64,000 nt of DNA from Planctomycetes bacterium B3_Pla (GTDB taxonomy: Bacteria > Planctomycetota > Phycisphaerae > Sedimentisphaerales > Anaerobacaceae): assembly GCA_005223045.1 (NCBI GenBank), contig NJBM01000003.1, positions 124,001 to 188,000 of the forward strand, given 5' to 3'. The stretch's first letter is position 1; each line of letters opens with the position of its first letter. The position numbers and the translations under genes were made by a program. The notes below the pieces were generated by a model. It worked only from the letters and a program-made list of their open reading frames with translations, made no database searches and was not told the DNA's origin. Of the stretch, positions 25,856 to 33,838 are shown piece after piece.

Positions 25856-26341
25856 TTATAGGTTTTTTAGTTTTTTGAATTTTTTATTATTTTTCAAGGG
25901 CAACATTTTCTTTCTTTTGTATATTTCTATAACTTTACACAGATATATTTTATTTATAATTTTATACTTTAAGGAAGGTGTTTCAAGTTGCATTAGCCTT
26001 CCTGCAAGATAACCAGCAAACAAATCAAAAAATGAATTTAAGTCAATTTGTTTCTTTAATAAAAGATAACATGCAAAATCAAGCTCTCTGTTTACAATTG
26101 AACTAACATGATCGCTTTCGGTTTTACGCTTTTCAGTTTTTTCTGAATCGGGATTTTCTTCCATTTCTATGTATTCAGAGATAGTAATAGGTTGCTTCTG
26201 GTCTAAAGAAGCGTGAATCCTTTCATAACATTTATGTAACATATCATACATTCTGTTTTTTCTGTCTTTTAAGAGAACACAGCATGAAATAATGAAGGAT
26301 AAAATCGCAATAGATAGGGTGGAAATTTCGATTATATTCAT
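25856..26341 (-). CDS. Small membrane-anchored hypothetical protein
   Basis: I do not recognise this 161-residue protein. It has one N-terminal hydrophobic helix (residues 5-24, ISTLSIAILSFIISCCVLL) followed by basic residues, giving an inside-facing C-terminus, then a charged, Lys/Glu-rich body with SEYIEMEENPDSEKTEKRK and a repetitive basic tail (KNNKKFKKLKNL). It shares the AT-rich composition of the neighbouring TIR-like gene, to which it is parallel at 268 bases distance. The gap between them contains no gene. A two-gene module with the TIR-like protein is possible, but the spacing is large and no SD is strong. Confidence 0.5.
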   Translation of the reverse strand: MNIIEISTLSIAILSFIISCCVLLKDRKNRMYDMLHKCYERIHASLDQKQPITISEYIEMEENPDSEKTEKRKTESDHVSSIVNRELDFACYLLLKKQIDLNSFFDLFAGYLAGRLMQLETPSLKYKIINKIYLCKVIEIYKRKKMLPLKNNKKFKKLKNL

Positions 26342-26936
26342 TTCTTATTTGACCTATAACAATGTATATATAGTTCCGTATAACATCGCTAGCCACTCAT
26401 CATAACACAAGAAAGCACAAACTACGACATTGCCGCTTCAGAGCTGTCATATCCGCTGTGTTCAATTATAAATGCTGTCTTGGGGTCGAGCAAGGAAGAA
26501 AGTGAAAGAATGTCTTCTTGGACAGGATTAACAGGATTTACAGGGATAAAATTTAACCACGAATTCACACAGCCTGCCCTGAGCCTGCCGAACGGGAATG
26601 CACACAAATGTTTAAAGATTTTCCTTGTAATTGACTCCCGAAGGGCTTGGGATATTCGATATTGTTTTCCTTCGTGATCATGGTGGGGCAAGCCTCCCAA
26701 ATTCCAGAAGCAAGCTGTCTCTTGGCCTCAAGGGCCGGAAAAAGGGTAAAATCGGGATGGATAGTTGGTTTTTTGGGGGATTTTTTGCAATATTTTGGGC
26801 GGTAAGCACGTCTTATATATTGCAAGCACTAAATGGTGGGTGCATACGTATATTCTACAGTGCATTGGAGGAGTGGAGAATGTCTTGCCGAGACCTGCTG
26901 TAGGTGCGGGTTGGGCATGACGTGAGGAATGTTGTT
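26342..26936. other. Gene-free region with interspersed repeats
   Basis: About 600 bases without a supportable gene. It contains a block like TTGGACAGGATTAACAGGAT, a frequent interspersed sequence in environmental bacteria, and one CCTGAGC-type repeat copy. It separates the AT-rich island from the GC-richer region to the right. Confidence 0.6.
26576..26596. repeat. Short interspersed CCTGAGC...CGAA repeat, copy 3
   Basis: GCCCTGAGCCTGCCGAACGGG matches the copies at 24177 and 24391 in its CCTGAGC and CGAA parts. It sits just downstream of another interspersed block (ACAGGATTTACAGGG). Confidence 0.6.
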
Positions 26937-27365
26937 ATGGCAAAACCAGGCGGGCGAATAGGTAAAAGCCCCGGCAAACCGGTAAAACACGGACGCGGCG
27001 TGCTGCCGGCATTTCGCTATAAAGACGGCTACACACTCTCAGCCAGTGATCTGGGCAAACTCGGTGTGAAAATCGAGTTGAATCACGAGCACGACGCCGG
27101 TGTGGCGATCATATTGCCGCCCGAGAAAGTCGCCGAGTGCGGCAGATGGATGCTCGATACCCTCGAGCAGGACAGCAACGGCCTGCCGCAGCAATTGCGC
27201 GGCATCCTCGATAGGCTGAGCAAGCAGAGCGGATTCAAGCCAACATTGCAGCGCGGCGATAAGAAGAGAATAAGGGAGGCCCTCAAAGTCCTCAGACAGA
27301 GCCGACCACCGAGATTCGGGGCCGAGAAACCGGTCTTGAGGCGACTTCCCAGAAAGGCAATGTGA
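26937..27365 (+). CDS. Small basic hypothetical protein
   Basis: This 142-residue protein, from the ATG at 26937 preceded by a weak GAGG, is not recognised. It opens MAKPGGRIGKSPGKPVKHGRG and is rich in Lys, Arg and Gly at both ends, with a more neutral middle (HDAGVAIILPPEKVAECGRW) and a repeated-looking helical part (QLRGILDRLSKQSGFKP). A GTG 11 codons upstream is in frame but adds no useful sequence. No signal peptide is visible. The basic ends suggest nucleic-acid or partner binding, which is only inference. It converges on the LamG gene to the right. Confidence 0.45.
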   Translation: MAKPGGRIGKSPGKPVKHGRGVLPAFRYKDGYTLSASDLGKLGVKIELNHEHDAGVAIILPPEKVAECGRWMLDTLEQDSNGLPQQLRGILDRLSKQSGFKPTLQRGDKKRIREALKVLRQSRPPRFGAEKPVLRRLPRKAM

Positions 27366-27434
27366 TACGCCACCCTGACGCGGGACCACCGCCGGCACGC
27401 CAAGCATCCGTGAATCCCTGTCGTGCCTGCCTGC

Positions 27435-29543
27435 CTACCGATACAGCCGAATGTCGTCGAAGTACATCCGACCTGCGCCGCCTGCAGCCGGGCTGTTTTT
27501 CGTGCCGAAACCAATGGTAATCGTATTGACATTGGCAAGGTCCACGCCCTGGTCGGCGAATTCCTGCAGGTCGATAATCCACTCGGTCCACACAGTTGTC
27601 TGCGCTGCGTTCTGGTCGTTATGATAGACTACAGCGTTGCCGTCAAGGGCAACATACATACGCTCGGCAGCGTTGCCCGATTCGCCTCTGAACCACAAGA
27701 CGAGCTTCGTAACATCCTGCTCGGTCCAATCCCGCAGATCGACCAGAGTCATGATTGCCTCCGACGTCTTTAGATTGTTGTCGTAGCGATAGGGCATCGA
27801 CTGGGCGCCGCCGTGGACTATAATCTGTTCGGCGTAAGGAGGCAGGTCGTGACCAACAAGGGCTCCGTTTGTCATAGTCCCGAAGCCATCTATCCAACTG
27901 TCGAATATCCTGTTGTTGCCGGGTTGATCGGGATCAAGATCGTTATACGACTCAAAATCGTCCACAACAAGAAAGTCACCTGTCGTAAAGCTCCAAAGGG
28001 GACCTTTCCACGGACTGTTGGGATTGAGGTCATTGACTTCATCGACGCGCCAATAGTATGTGGTATCCGGCTCAAGTAATCCGGGATCGTAACTCTCAGC
28101 GCCCAGCGCCTTTGGCCCTTTGTGCTCGGCCGAACCGGTATCGGCGTTGCGCACGGCATCTTTGTCTGTGCCGAAGTATAGCTGGTGCGAAGCGGCATGG
28201 TCTGCCGGTGTCCAGACAGGAATCACATTTATCCCCACGCTCGCGGCGGCGTTCGACGGCTGCGGATTTCCGACGGCGCCCGGCGTCGTAAAGCTCCAGA
28301 CATCCCCCTTGTGCGTGGCGACGGCATCGAACTCATCGACCCGCCAGTAATAAACCTTCTCTAATTCGAGAGGGCCGGGGGTATAAGTTGCAAAGCCATG
28401 TGGAGGTCCTCCGGCGGCATTGTTTACATCGTCGAAACTGTCGCCGAAATATACAAAGTGCAATTTCGCATCGAGACCCGGCGTCCAGCTAAGGGCCACG
28501 TTCGGATCTACGAACCCGGCGCCGTCAGGCGGATCGGGATTATAAGCGCTCTTGCTTGGAATCAGGAAGCCCCAGATGTCCCCCCTGTGCTTTGTAGTGC
28601 CGTCCGCTTCAACTTCATCGATTCGCCAGTAATAAGTGGTGCCCGGAACGAGAGCGTCCGGGCTGGGAGATCCGGGAGAACCGACAATAAAATACGTGTC
28701 GGTCTGGTTGCCCTGAAATGTCTCGCCGGCGCCGTTGTTGACATCGTCAAAATTGTCGCCGAAATACACATCGTGCGAAGCGGCAGCTTCTCCCGGCAAC
28801 CAGCCAAGGCTCACCCACGCATCCTCGTAGAAGGCTCCGTCTGCCGGATCGGGATTGTTGGCCTTCGGACCGGCCATTAACTGCTGAATCTCCTCTATCG
28901 TCAGCACCTTGCTGTAGATCCTCACGTCATCGACAAGACCGGGGAAAAAATGGGAATTGCTGAGTCTGGCTCCTATTCTCATATAGTCGATTGTCCCTAC
29001 TTCTCCCTCTTCGCTATCAACGTACTGGCCGTCCAGATACCAACTGCCCCCGTCTCCGGTATATGTGACAGCAAAATGGTGCCACTGCGTATCCACGGGC
29101 CCGAAGACTCCCACCCAGCCTTGAACATTGATGACATAGTTACCCGCGTCGTCCACCTCTATATCATAATACGTGCCGTCAGTGCTGCCACTTGGAGAGA
29201 AGCCAAAGACCGTGGTCCAGCCTGGTATGTTCGTAGTGCTTGCCTTCGCCCAGCCGGCGATGGTTCTGGGAGCCACGCCGCTTATCCCTATGCCGCCGAT
29301 ATCGACATAATCGCCGTCACCGTCAAATTCCAGCGCTCCGGCCATCTTTCCAGCCACCCACGCCGGATCGCCATTGAGAGTGCCGTCGTTCCCATTTCCG
29401 CTCGAATCACGTGCGATGGTCCCGGAAGTCTCATCAAGTCTCCACCAGCCTACGAGTGCAGGATCAGCGGCATTGCCAGTGCTCGCCGCAATCAGCCCCA
29501 TCGCAAGAATCAGGCAAACCGGAAAAGCTAATTTCTTGAACAT
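27435..29543 (-). CDS. Secreted LamG-domain protein with three internal repeats
   Basis: This is a 702-residue exported protein with a signal peptide (MFKKLAFPVCLILAMGLIAA). A LamG/concanavalin-like domain follows, starting WWRLDETSGTIARDSSGNGN at about residue 33. Three repeats of about 100 residues (from about 230) each carry a VYFGD..DDVNN-like motif and end YYWR(I/V)DE. The C-terminal domain starts VVDDFESYNDLDPDQPGNNR, contains YYFRGESGNAAER-like conserved residues, and ends in FDDIRLYR. The pattern is typical of planctomycete surface proteins and suggests carbohydrate binding or cell-surface adhesion; no catalytic motif is seen. The ATG has an AAGGAGG Shine-Dalgarno. A promoter lies at 29773-29745. 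Confidence 0.75.
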   Translation of the reverse strand: MFKKLAFPVCLILAMGLIAASTGNAADPALVGWWRLDETSGTIARDSSGNGNDGTLNGDPAWVAGKMAGALEFDGDGDYVDIGGIGISGVAPRTIAGWAKASTTNIPGWTTVFGFSPSGSTDGTYYDIEVDDAGNYVINVQGWVGVFGPVDTQWHHFAVTYTGDGGSWYLDGQYVDSEEGEVGTIDYMRIGARLSNSHFFPGLVDDVRIYSKVLTIEEIQQLMAGPKANNPDPADGAFYEDAWVSLGWLPGEAAASHDVYFGDNFDDVNNGAGETFQGNQTDTYFIVGSPGSPSPDALVPGTTYYWRIDEVEADGTTKHRGDIWGFLIPSKSAYNPDPPDGAGFVDPNVALSWTPGLDAKLHFVYFGDSFDDVNNAAGGPPHGFATYTPGPLELEKVYYWRVDEFDAVATHKGDVWSFTTPGAVGNPQPSNAAASVGINVIPVWTPADHAASHQLYFGTDKDAVRNADTGSAEHKGPKALGAESYDPGLLEPDTTYYWRVDEVNDLNPNSPWKGPLWSFTTGDFLVVDDFESYNDLDPDQPGNNRIFDSWIDGFGTMTNGALVGHDLPPYAEQIIVHGGAQSMPYRYDNNLKTSEAIMTLVDLRDWTEQDVTKLVLWFRGESGNAAERMYVALDGNAVVYHNDQNAAQTTVWTEWIIDLQEFADQGVDLANVNTITIGFGTKNSPAAGGAGRMYFDDIRLYR

Positions 29544-29744
29544 AATAGTCCTCCTTCAAAAGCCAGGATCAACTGCTAATTGAATTGCAAGAAGCGCAAC
29601 GGTCAAGCGTGTCGCTTTCGCTGCAACTCTGAGCCTCACATAACAGCTCCTCCTTATTGTGGATAATCACAGAAACAGCGCCTGCAGGGAGTGTAAAAAC
29701 CGCCGATGCCCACTCTGCGCAAGCACAGCCCCTTTCTTCCTTTT

Positions 29745-29773
29745 TTATAACAAATCACCCCCCTCTCCGTCAA
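29745..29773 (-). promoter_or_regulatory. Promoter for LamG gene
   Basis: On the minus strand TTGACG (29773-29768), a 17-base spacer and TTATAA (29750-29745) fit a housekeeping promoter. The leader would be about 195 bases. Confidence 0.5.
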
Positions 29774-29847
29774 GGATAATCCCAGGATAACATGGCGGCA
29801 AAAACCGGTTCGGCAAGGGATTTCTTATGGTGCCGGGAAAAACAAGA

Positions 29848-29856
29848 TGGTACAAT
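29848..29856 (+). promoter_or_regulatory. Extended -10 for 29894 gene
   Basis: TGG followed by TACAAT resembles an extended -10 promoter about 40 bases ahead of the AGGAG-preceded start at 29894. No good -35 is present. Confidence 0.3.
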
Positions 29857-29893
29857 CGTTTTTATGCTGAATTTAAGGCTTTAGGAGATTAAC

Positions 29894-30853
29894 ATGGCTA
29901 CAGACATTCACAAAGCACATCGGCTCGGACGCAGGGAATTTCTTTCACGGCTCTCAGCGGCGGCAACAGGCTCAGCGCTGGCGCTGGGCAAGACGTGCCG
30001 GGCGGATGACAAAGCTTTGCCGGGATCGGCGTTGCCGGCCATCCGGCTCGGCGAGCATCGCATCGCCAGGCTGGTCGTCGGCTCGAACCCGATAAGCGGA
30101 TACTCCTACATGGGACCCGTGCTGGACCGGCACATGCGGGAATACTTCACCGACGAACGGATCGTCGAGTTCCTCTGGAATTGTGAGCGCGAGGGCATCA
30201 ACGCGCACCAATTCAGCCGCCCCGACCGGATGGCGAGTATCATACGAACATTGCGGCAGCGCGGCTCTAAAATGAAGTTTATATGCCTTCACGCCGGCGG
30301 GCAGGGACGCAGTCCGGTCAAAGAGGTAGTACGGGACACTCAACCAATAGCGATTGTTCATCATGGCGGAGTCACCGACAAGCTGTTCCGCGAGGGCAAA
30401 AGCCGGGAAGTCCACGATTTTGTCAAGCGCGTTCACGATGCCGGTGTACTGGCCGGCGTCTCGGCACATAATCCCGATTGCATCAAGCAAATCGCCGACG
30501 AGGACTGGAAGGTCGATTTGTTCATGACCTGCTTCTACTACCTTACCAGGACGCCGGAAGAGCTTGAAAAGATGCCGCCGGTGGTAACCGTCCAGACCGG
30601 CTATCCGTTCTTCGCTTCCGATCCTCTTGAAATGACCAAAGTAGCCCGGCAGGTCAACCAGCCCTGTTTGGGTTTCAAGATACTTGCGGCCGGTCGCATG
30701 TGCGGCAAGGACTACAAAGTCGAGTCGGCGTTTAAATTCACCTTCGAGCATCTAAAGCCCACCGACGGCGTTATCGTCGGCATGTACCCTCGCTACGAAA
30801 ATCAAGTTCGTCAGAATGCCGGGTACACGCAACGATTCGCGAGTGACACATGA
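29894..30853 (+). CDS. Tat-secreted TIM-barrel-like protein, function unknown
   Basis: This is a 319-residue protein with a twin-arginine signal (RREFLSRLSAAATGSALA). The core (RLVVGSNPISGYSYMG, then ERIVEFLWNCEREGINA) resembles TIM-barrel proteins related to aldo-keto reductase or sugar isomerase folds, but no catalytic signature is plain. Its ATG overlaps the sulfatase gene by 4 bases (ATGA), so they are translated together. A role in handling the products of desulfation is inferred from this pairing. An AGGAG site precedes the start. Confidence 0.5.
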   Translation: MATDIHKAHRLGRREFLSRLSAAATGSALALGKTCRADDKALPGSALPAIRLGEHRIARLVVGSNPISGYSYMGPVLDRHMREYFTDERIVEFLWNCEREGINAHQFSRPDRMASIIRTLRQRGSKMKFICLHAGGQGRSPVKEVVRDTQPIAIVHHGGVTDKLFREGKSREVHDFVKRVHDAGVLAGVSAHNPDCIKQIADEDWKVDLFMTCFYYLTRTPEELEKMPPVVTVQTGYPFFASDPLEMTKVARQVNQPCLGFKILAAGRMCGKDYKVESAFKFTFEHLKPTDGVIVGMYPRYENQVRQNAGYTQRFASDT

Positions 30854-32250
30854 ACAAGCCGACACGAAGAGAATTTCTAAAGGCCGCAGGTTTTTCAGCC
30901 GCCCTGACGGCGGCGCCGTCTTTTCTCCGGAGCGGCGTTGCCCGGGCGCAGGCTGATAGAAAGCCCAATATTGTCTTTGTCTTAGCCGACGATTTGGGCT
31001 ACGGAGACTTGGGCTGCTACGGGCGCAAAGATATCAAGACACCGGTGATCGACCGAATTGCCGCTGAGGGAGTGAAGTTCACGCAGTACTACGCGAACGG
31101 GCCGGAATGCAGCCCCACGCGGACAGCCTTTTTGACCGGCAGGTATCAGCACAGGGTGGGCGGCCTGGAATGCGCGATTGGGACCGGCAACGTCGGGCGA
31201 TATGACGATGCGATCCGCCTGCGGGAGACGCACGACCTGGGATTGCCTGTCGAGGAAACATCGATAGCGCAGATGTTGAAGGATGCCGGGTATGCGACGG
31301 CACTCACCGGCAAGTGGCACCTTGGATACGAACCGAAATTCGCCCCGCATCTTCACGGCTTCGACCATGCTTTCTACTGCGCCGGGGGTGGGATGGATTA
31401 TTTCCATTACATCGATACCGTCGCGGGCTACAACCTGTTCCTCAACGGCAAGCCCATCCGGCGTGAAGGTTATTTCACCAACCTGGCCACCGACGAGGCA
31501 ATCAAGTTCATAGACAAACACGCCGACGAACCCTTTTTCCTGTACGTGCCGTACACCGCTCCGCACTCGCCGTTCCAGGGCCCCGACGACTACCGGCCGG
31601 ATCCGCTGCCGTTGGACTCGCCGCTATGGAACCAGGGCAAGGCGCCGCCCGATGTATATATTGCCATGATCGAGCACATGGACAAGTGCATCGGGCGTAT
31701 ATTAGAGGCGCTCGACGACAAAGGGCTGACACAAAACACGGTGGTCATCTTCAGCAGCGACAACGGCGGCACGGCCAGCGCCCGGAACACTCCCCTGTCC
31801 AAGATCAAGGGCAACACATTCGAGGGCGGCATTCGCGTGCCGGCGGCGGCTCGCTGGCCCGGCGTAATTCCCAAGGGCGTGGTGAGCGATCAGGCGTGCA
31901 TCACTATGGATTTTTCCGCGTCTATTGTTCGCATTGCCGGAGCCGCAGTACCGTCCGGTCGCAAGTTTGACGGGATCGACATTCTCAAGCTCGTGGAAGC
32001 CGGCCGACCGCCCCAAAAAAGAACGCTCTTCTGGAGAGGACGTCGCGGCAAGCGGACCCGGCGGGCCATCCGAGACGGAGACATCAAGTACATACGGCTC
32101 ACCGACGGCAGTAAGTCTGAGGAGTACCTTTTCGATCTGAAGGCTGATCTCGGCGAGACCAAAAACCTGCTGGAGAAGCGACCCAGGCAAGTCAAACGGC
32201 TCAAAGCGTTGCTGGCCGGCTGGGAAAAAGAAGTACGGCACACTCGATGA
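30850..32250 (+). CDS. Secreted sulfatase
   Basis: This formylglycine-dependent arylsulfatase removes sulfate esters from a carbohydrate or aromatic compound. The signature CSPTR starts at Cys87, the residue that becomes formylglycine, and AFLTGRYQHRVG follows; the metal-binding DD is at 47-48. A Tat signal (RREFLKAAG) sends it out of the cytoplasm. The 466 residues are typical. The final third has the expected GNTFEGGIRVPAAARWPG. The gene is coupled to the preceding Tat protein and converges with a beta-helix gene that reads into it on the other strand. No formylglycine-generating enzyme is encoded in the window. Confidence 0.88.
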   Translation: MNKPTRREFLKAAGFSAALTAAPSFLRSGVARAQADRKPNIVFVLADDLGYGDLGCYGRKDIKTPVIDRIAAEGVKFTQYYANGPECSPTRTAFLTGRYQHRVGGLECAIGTGNVGRYDDAIRLRETHDLGLPVEETSIAQMLKDAGYATALTGKWHLGYEPKFAPHLHGFDHAFYCAGGGMDYFHYIDTVAGYNLFLNGKPIRREGYFTNLATDEAIKFIDKHADEPFFLYVPYTAPHSPFQGPDDYRPDPLPLDSPLWNQGKAPPDVYIAMIEHMDKCIGRILEALDDKGLTQNTVVIFSSDNGGTASARNTPLSKIKGNTFEGGIRVPAAARWPGVIPKGVVSDQACITMDFSASIVRIAGAAVPSGRKFDGIDILKLVEAGRPPQKRTLFWRGRRGKRTRRAIRDGDIKYIRLTDGSKSEEYLFDLKADLGETKNLLEKRPRQVKRLKALLAGWEKEVRHTR

Positions 32251-33828
32251 TTTATGTGCGGTGACGTTGGTCCCCTGGTATTCGTGGACGCCCCTGTCTG
32301 TTGCGCCGTTTGGATTCGGCACAGGAATGCCCCAGAAATCCCTTCCGCCGTTTTCCTGGACGGTTCTTCCGGAGTCGATGCAGGGCGAATCGGGATGCAA
32401 TTTGTATCCGGCCAGTGTGTCTATACCGAAGTCGCCTTTGCCCGGATCGACAAACCTGGGATCGTCGGTGATTTTGGTCGGGTCGTTTGGCTCGGAATCC
32501 GGGTGGAATCCGAAAAAGACATTATTTGCAAAGTGTCGCCTGGCGTTGCGCCAGTTGTATGACGCCGTGGGGCTGAGATTGTAGATGATATTATTGTAGA
32601 AATAGTAGGTCTTGTCGGCGTCTCTGCGCTCGTCAATGATTCTCGGTGAGAGGTGAGACGGAATGAAGACGACGTTGTTATAAATATAGCAACTCGTATT
32701 AGGATAATTGATGCAGAAGATGTTGCCCTTGTCGTTTTGGCTGATGTTGTACCTCACTACGATATTGGCGTCCTCCTGTACGGTGCACATCCAGAACAGA
32801 CCGTGGCTGTTATCATGGCTATAACTGTACTGGAAAATACAGTTCGGGCTTTCGAGGTCCGCGTCGTACAGGCATCCGTCATAATCCCGCGACCGGTTGA
32901 GGTATCCCTCGTTGAACTGGAAGATCGTGCCGCGGCTGCTGCGAGAGAAGATTGTGTTGCCGGTGCCGGCGCGATATGCTGTGTCCCAGCAGACGTTGTG
33001 TTCCACGACGCCGCCGTCCGCTAAGCGAATTATCATGGCGTTCTTGGCGATGTCGTTAATCTTGTTGCGGCGGATTCTTAAATTGGTGATTCTGCGACGA
33101 TTCCAGTTTGCCTGTCCCGGCGTATTGGAGCCGCCGGCCCTGGCCCTAGTGAAGATGCCGGTATTGTCGATGGTCTCGATTCGGCAACCTTCGATAAGGA
33201 CGTCATCGAAGCGCGTGTCCTTCACATCATCGGCCTCGATGAAGATTCCGATAGCGCCGGTGTCCTTGGCCTGGAGCGATTGGCCTACGATTCCCTTGAT
33301 GTGATGGATGTAAAGATTCTTCAGGTAGATGTGGCGAATGATACCCGCATTGGCAGCGGAAACCATCACGCCCCTGCGATCACCGCCATCCGGCGCATCA
33401 TTAGTTATTTCCAAATTGGCTATTACCCAGTGTTGCTGATTGTGCAGATAAACGACGCCATTTCCGGTAGCTCCGGCTCCATCGATGACCGGACGCGGAC
33501 CGTCGCCGTAGCGATCGATGACGATAGAATTGCCGGCCGCTCCGGAACCTTTTGGGTTGAGCTTGCCTTTCCAGCGGCATCCGGCGGCCAAGAGAATGCG
33601 ATCTCCGGGCGCGAAGGTGGTGGAGTTGACTTTTTCCAGACTCTTCCAGGGTTCGGATGGATTGACGCCGGGGTTGGTGTCCGCCCCCGCTGCTGCGTGA
33701 ACATAATAGTCTATTGCCGAAACCGATTGGAGGAAGAAGCCCTGACAACACAGCCAGACGGCCAGGAGCGAGAGCAGGTGAAAATACCTGTGCACATTGC
33801 AACTCGCGCTATGAATCAGGTTCTTCAT
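31702..33828 (-). CDS. Secreted right-handed beta-helix protein, 3' end runs antisense into sulfatase
   Basis: The first 519 residues are a normal secreted parallel beta-helix protein with a signal peptide (LLSLLAVWLCCQGFFLQSVS). Beta-helix repeats are visible (for example VVYLHNQQHWVIANLEITN), and it ends in the family-like GATDRGVHEYQG at 32272. The frame then continues for 189 residues exactly antisense to the sulfatase gene. That tail is low-complexity and Gly/Ala/Arg-rich, so I think it is not a domain. A single-base change near the GGGG at 32272 would restore a TAA at 32254-32252. Either the natural stop was lost or the reading frame reflects a sequence error. Role: probable polysaccharide binding or lysis in the sulfatase locus. 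Confidence 0.6.
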   Translation of the reverse strand: MKNLIHSASCNVHRYFHLLSLLAVWLCCQGFFLQSVSAIDYYVHAAAGADTNPGVNPSEPWKSLEKVNSTTFAPGDRILLAAGCRWKGKLNPKGSGAAGNSIVIDRYGDGPRPVIDGAGATGNGVVYLHNQQHWVIANLEITNDAPDGGDRRGVMVSAANAGIIRHIYLKNLYIHHIKGIVGQSLQAKDTGAIGIFIEADDVKDTRFDDVLIEGCRIETIDNTGIFTRARAGGSNTPGQANWNRRRITNLRIRRNKINDIAKNAMIIRLADGGVVEHNVCWDTAYRAGTGNTIFSRSSRGTIFQFNEGYLNRSRDYDGCLYDADLESPNCIFQYSYSHDNSHGLFWMCTVQEDANIVVRYNISQNDKGNIFCINYPNTSCYIYNNVVFIPSHLSPRIIDERRDADKTYYFYNNIIYNLSPTASYNWRNARRHFANNVFFGFHPDSEPNDPTKITDDPRFVDPGKGDFGIDTLAGYKLHPDSPCIDSGRTVQENGGRDFWGIPVPNPNGATDRGVHEYQGTNVTAHKSSSVPYFFFPAGQQRFEPFDLPGSLLQQVFGLAEISLQIEKVLLRLTAVGEPYVLDVSVSDGPPGPLAATSSPEERSFLGRSAGFHELENVDPVKLATGRYCGSGNANNRRGKIHSDARLIAHHALGNYAGPASRRRHANAALECVALDLGQGSVPGAGRAAVVAAEDDHRVLCQPFVVERL

Positions 33829-33838
33829 GGGTCATCGG

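Larger units (their letters stand above)
29544..29893. other. Divergent promoter region of LamG and TIM-barrel genes
   Basis: This 350-base gap carries a promoter for the minus-strand LamG gene and an extended -10 for the plus-strand gene. No gene is seen inside. Confidence 0.6.
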
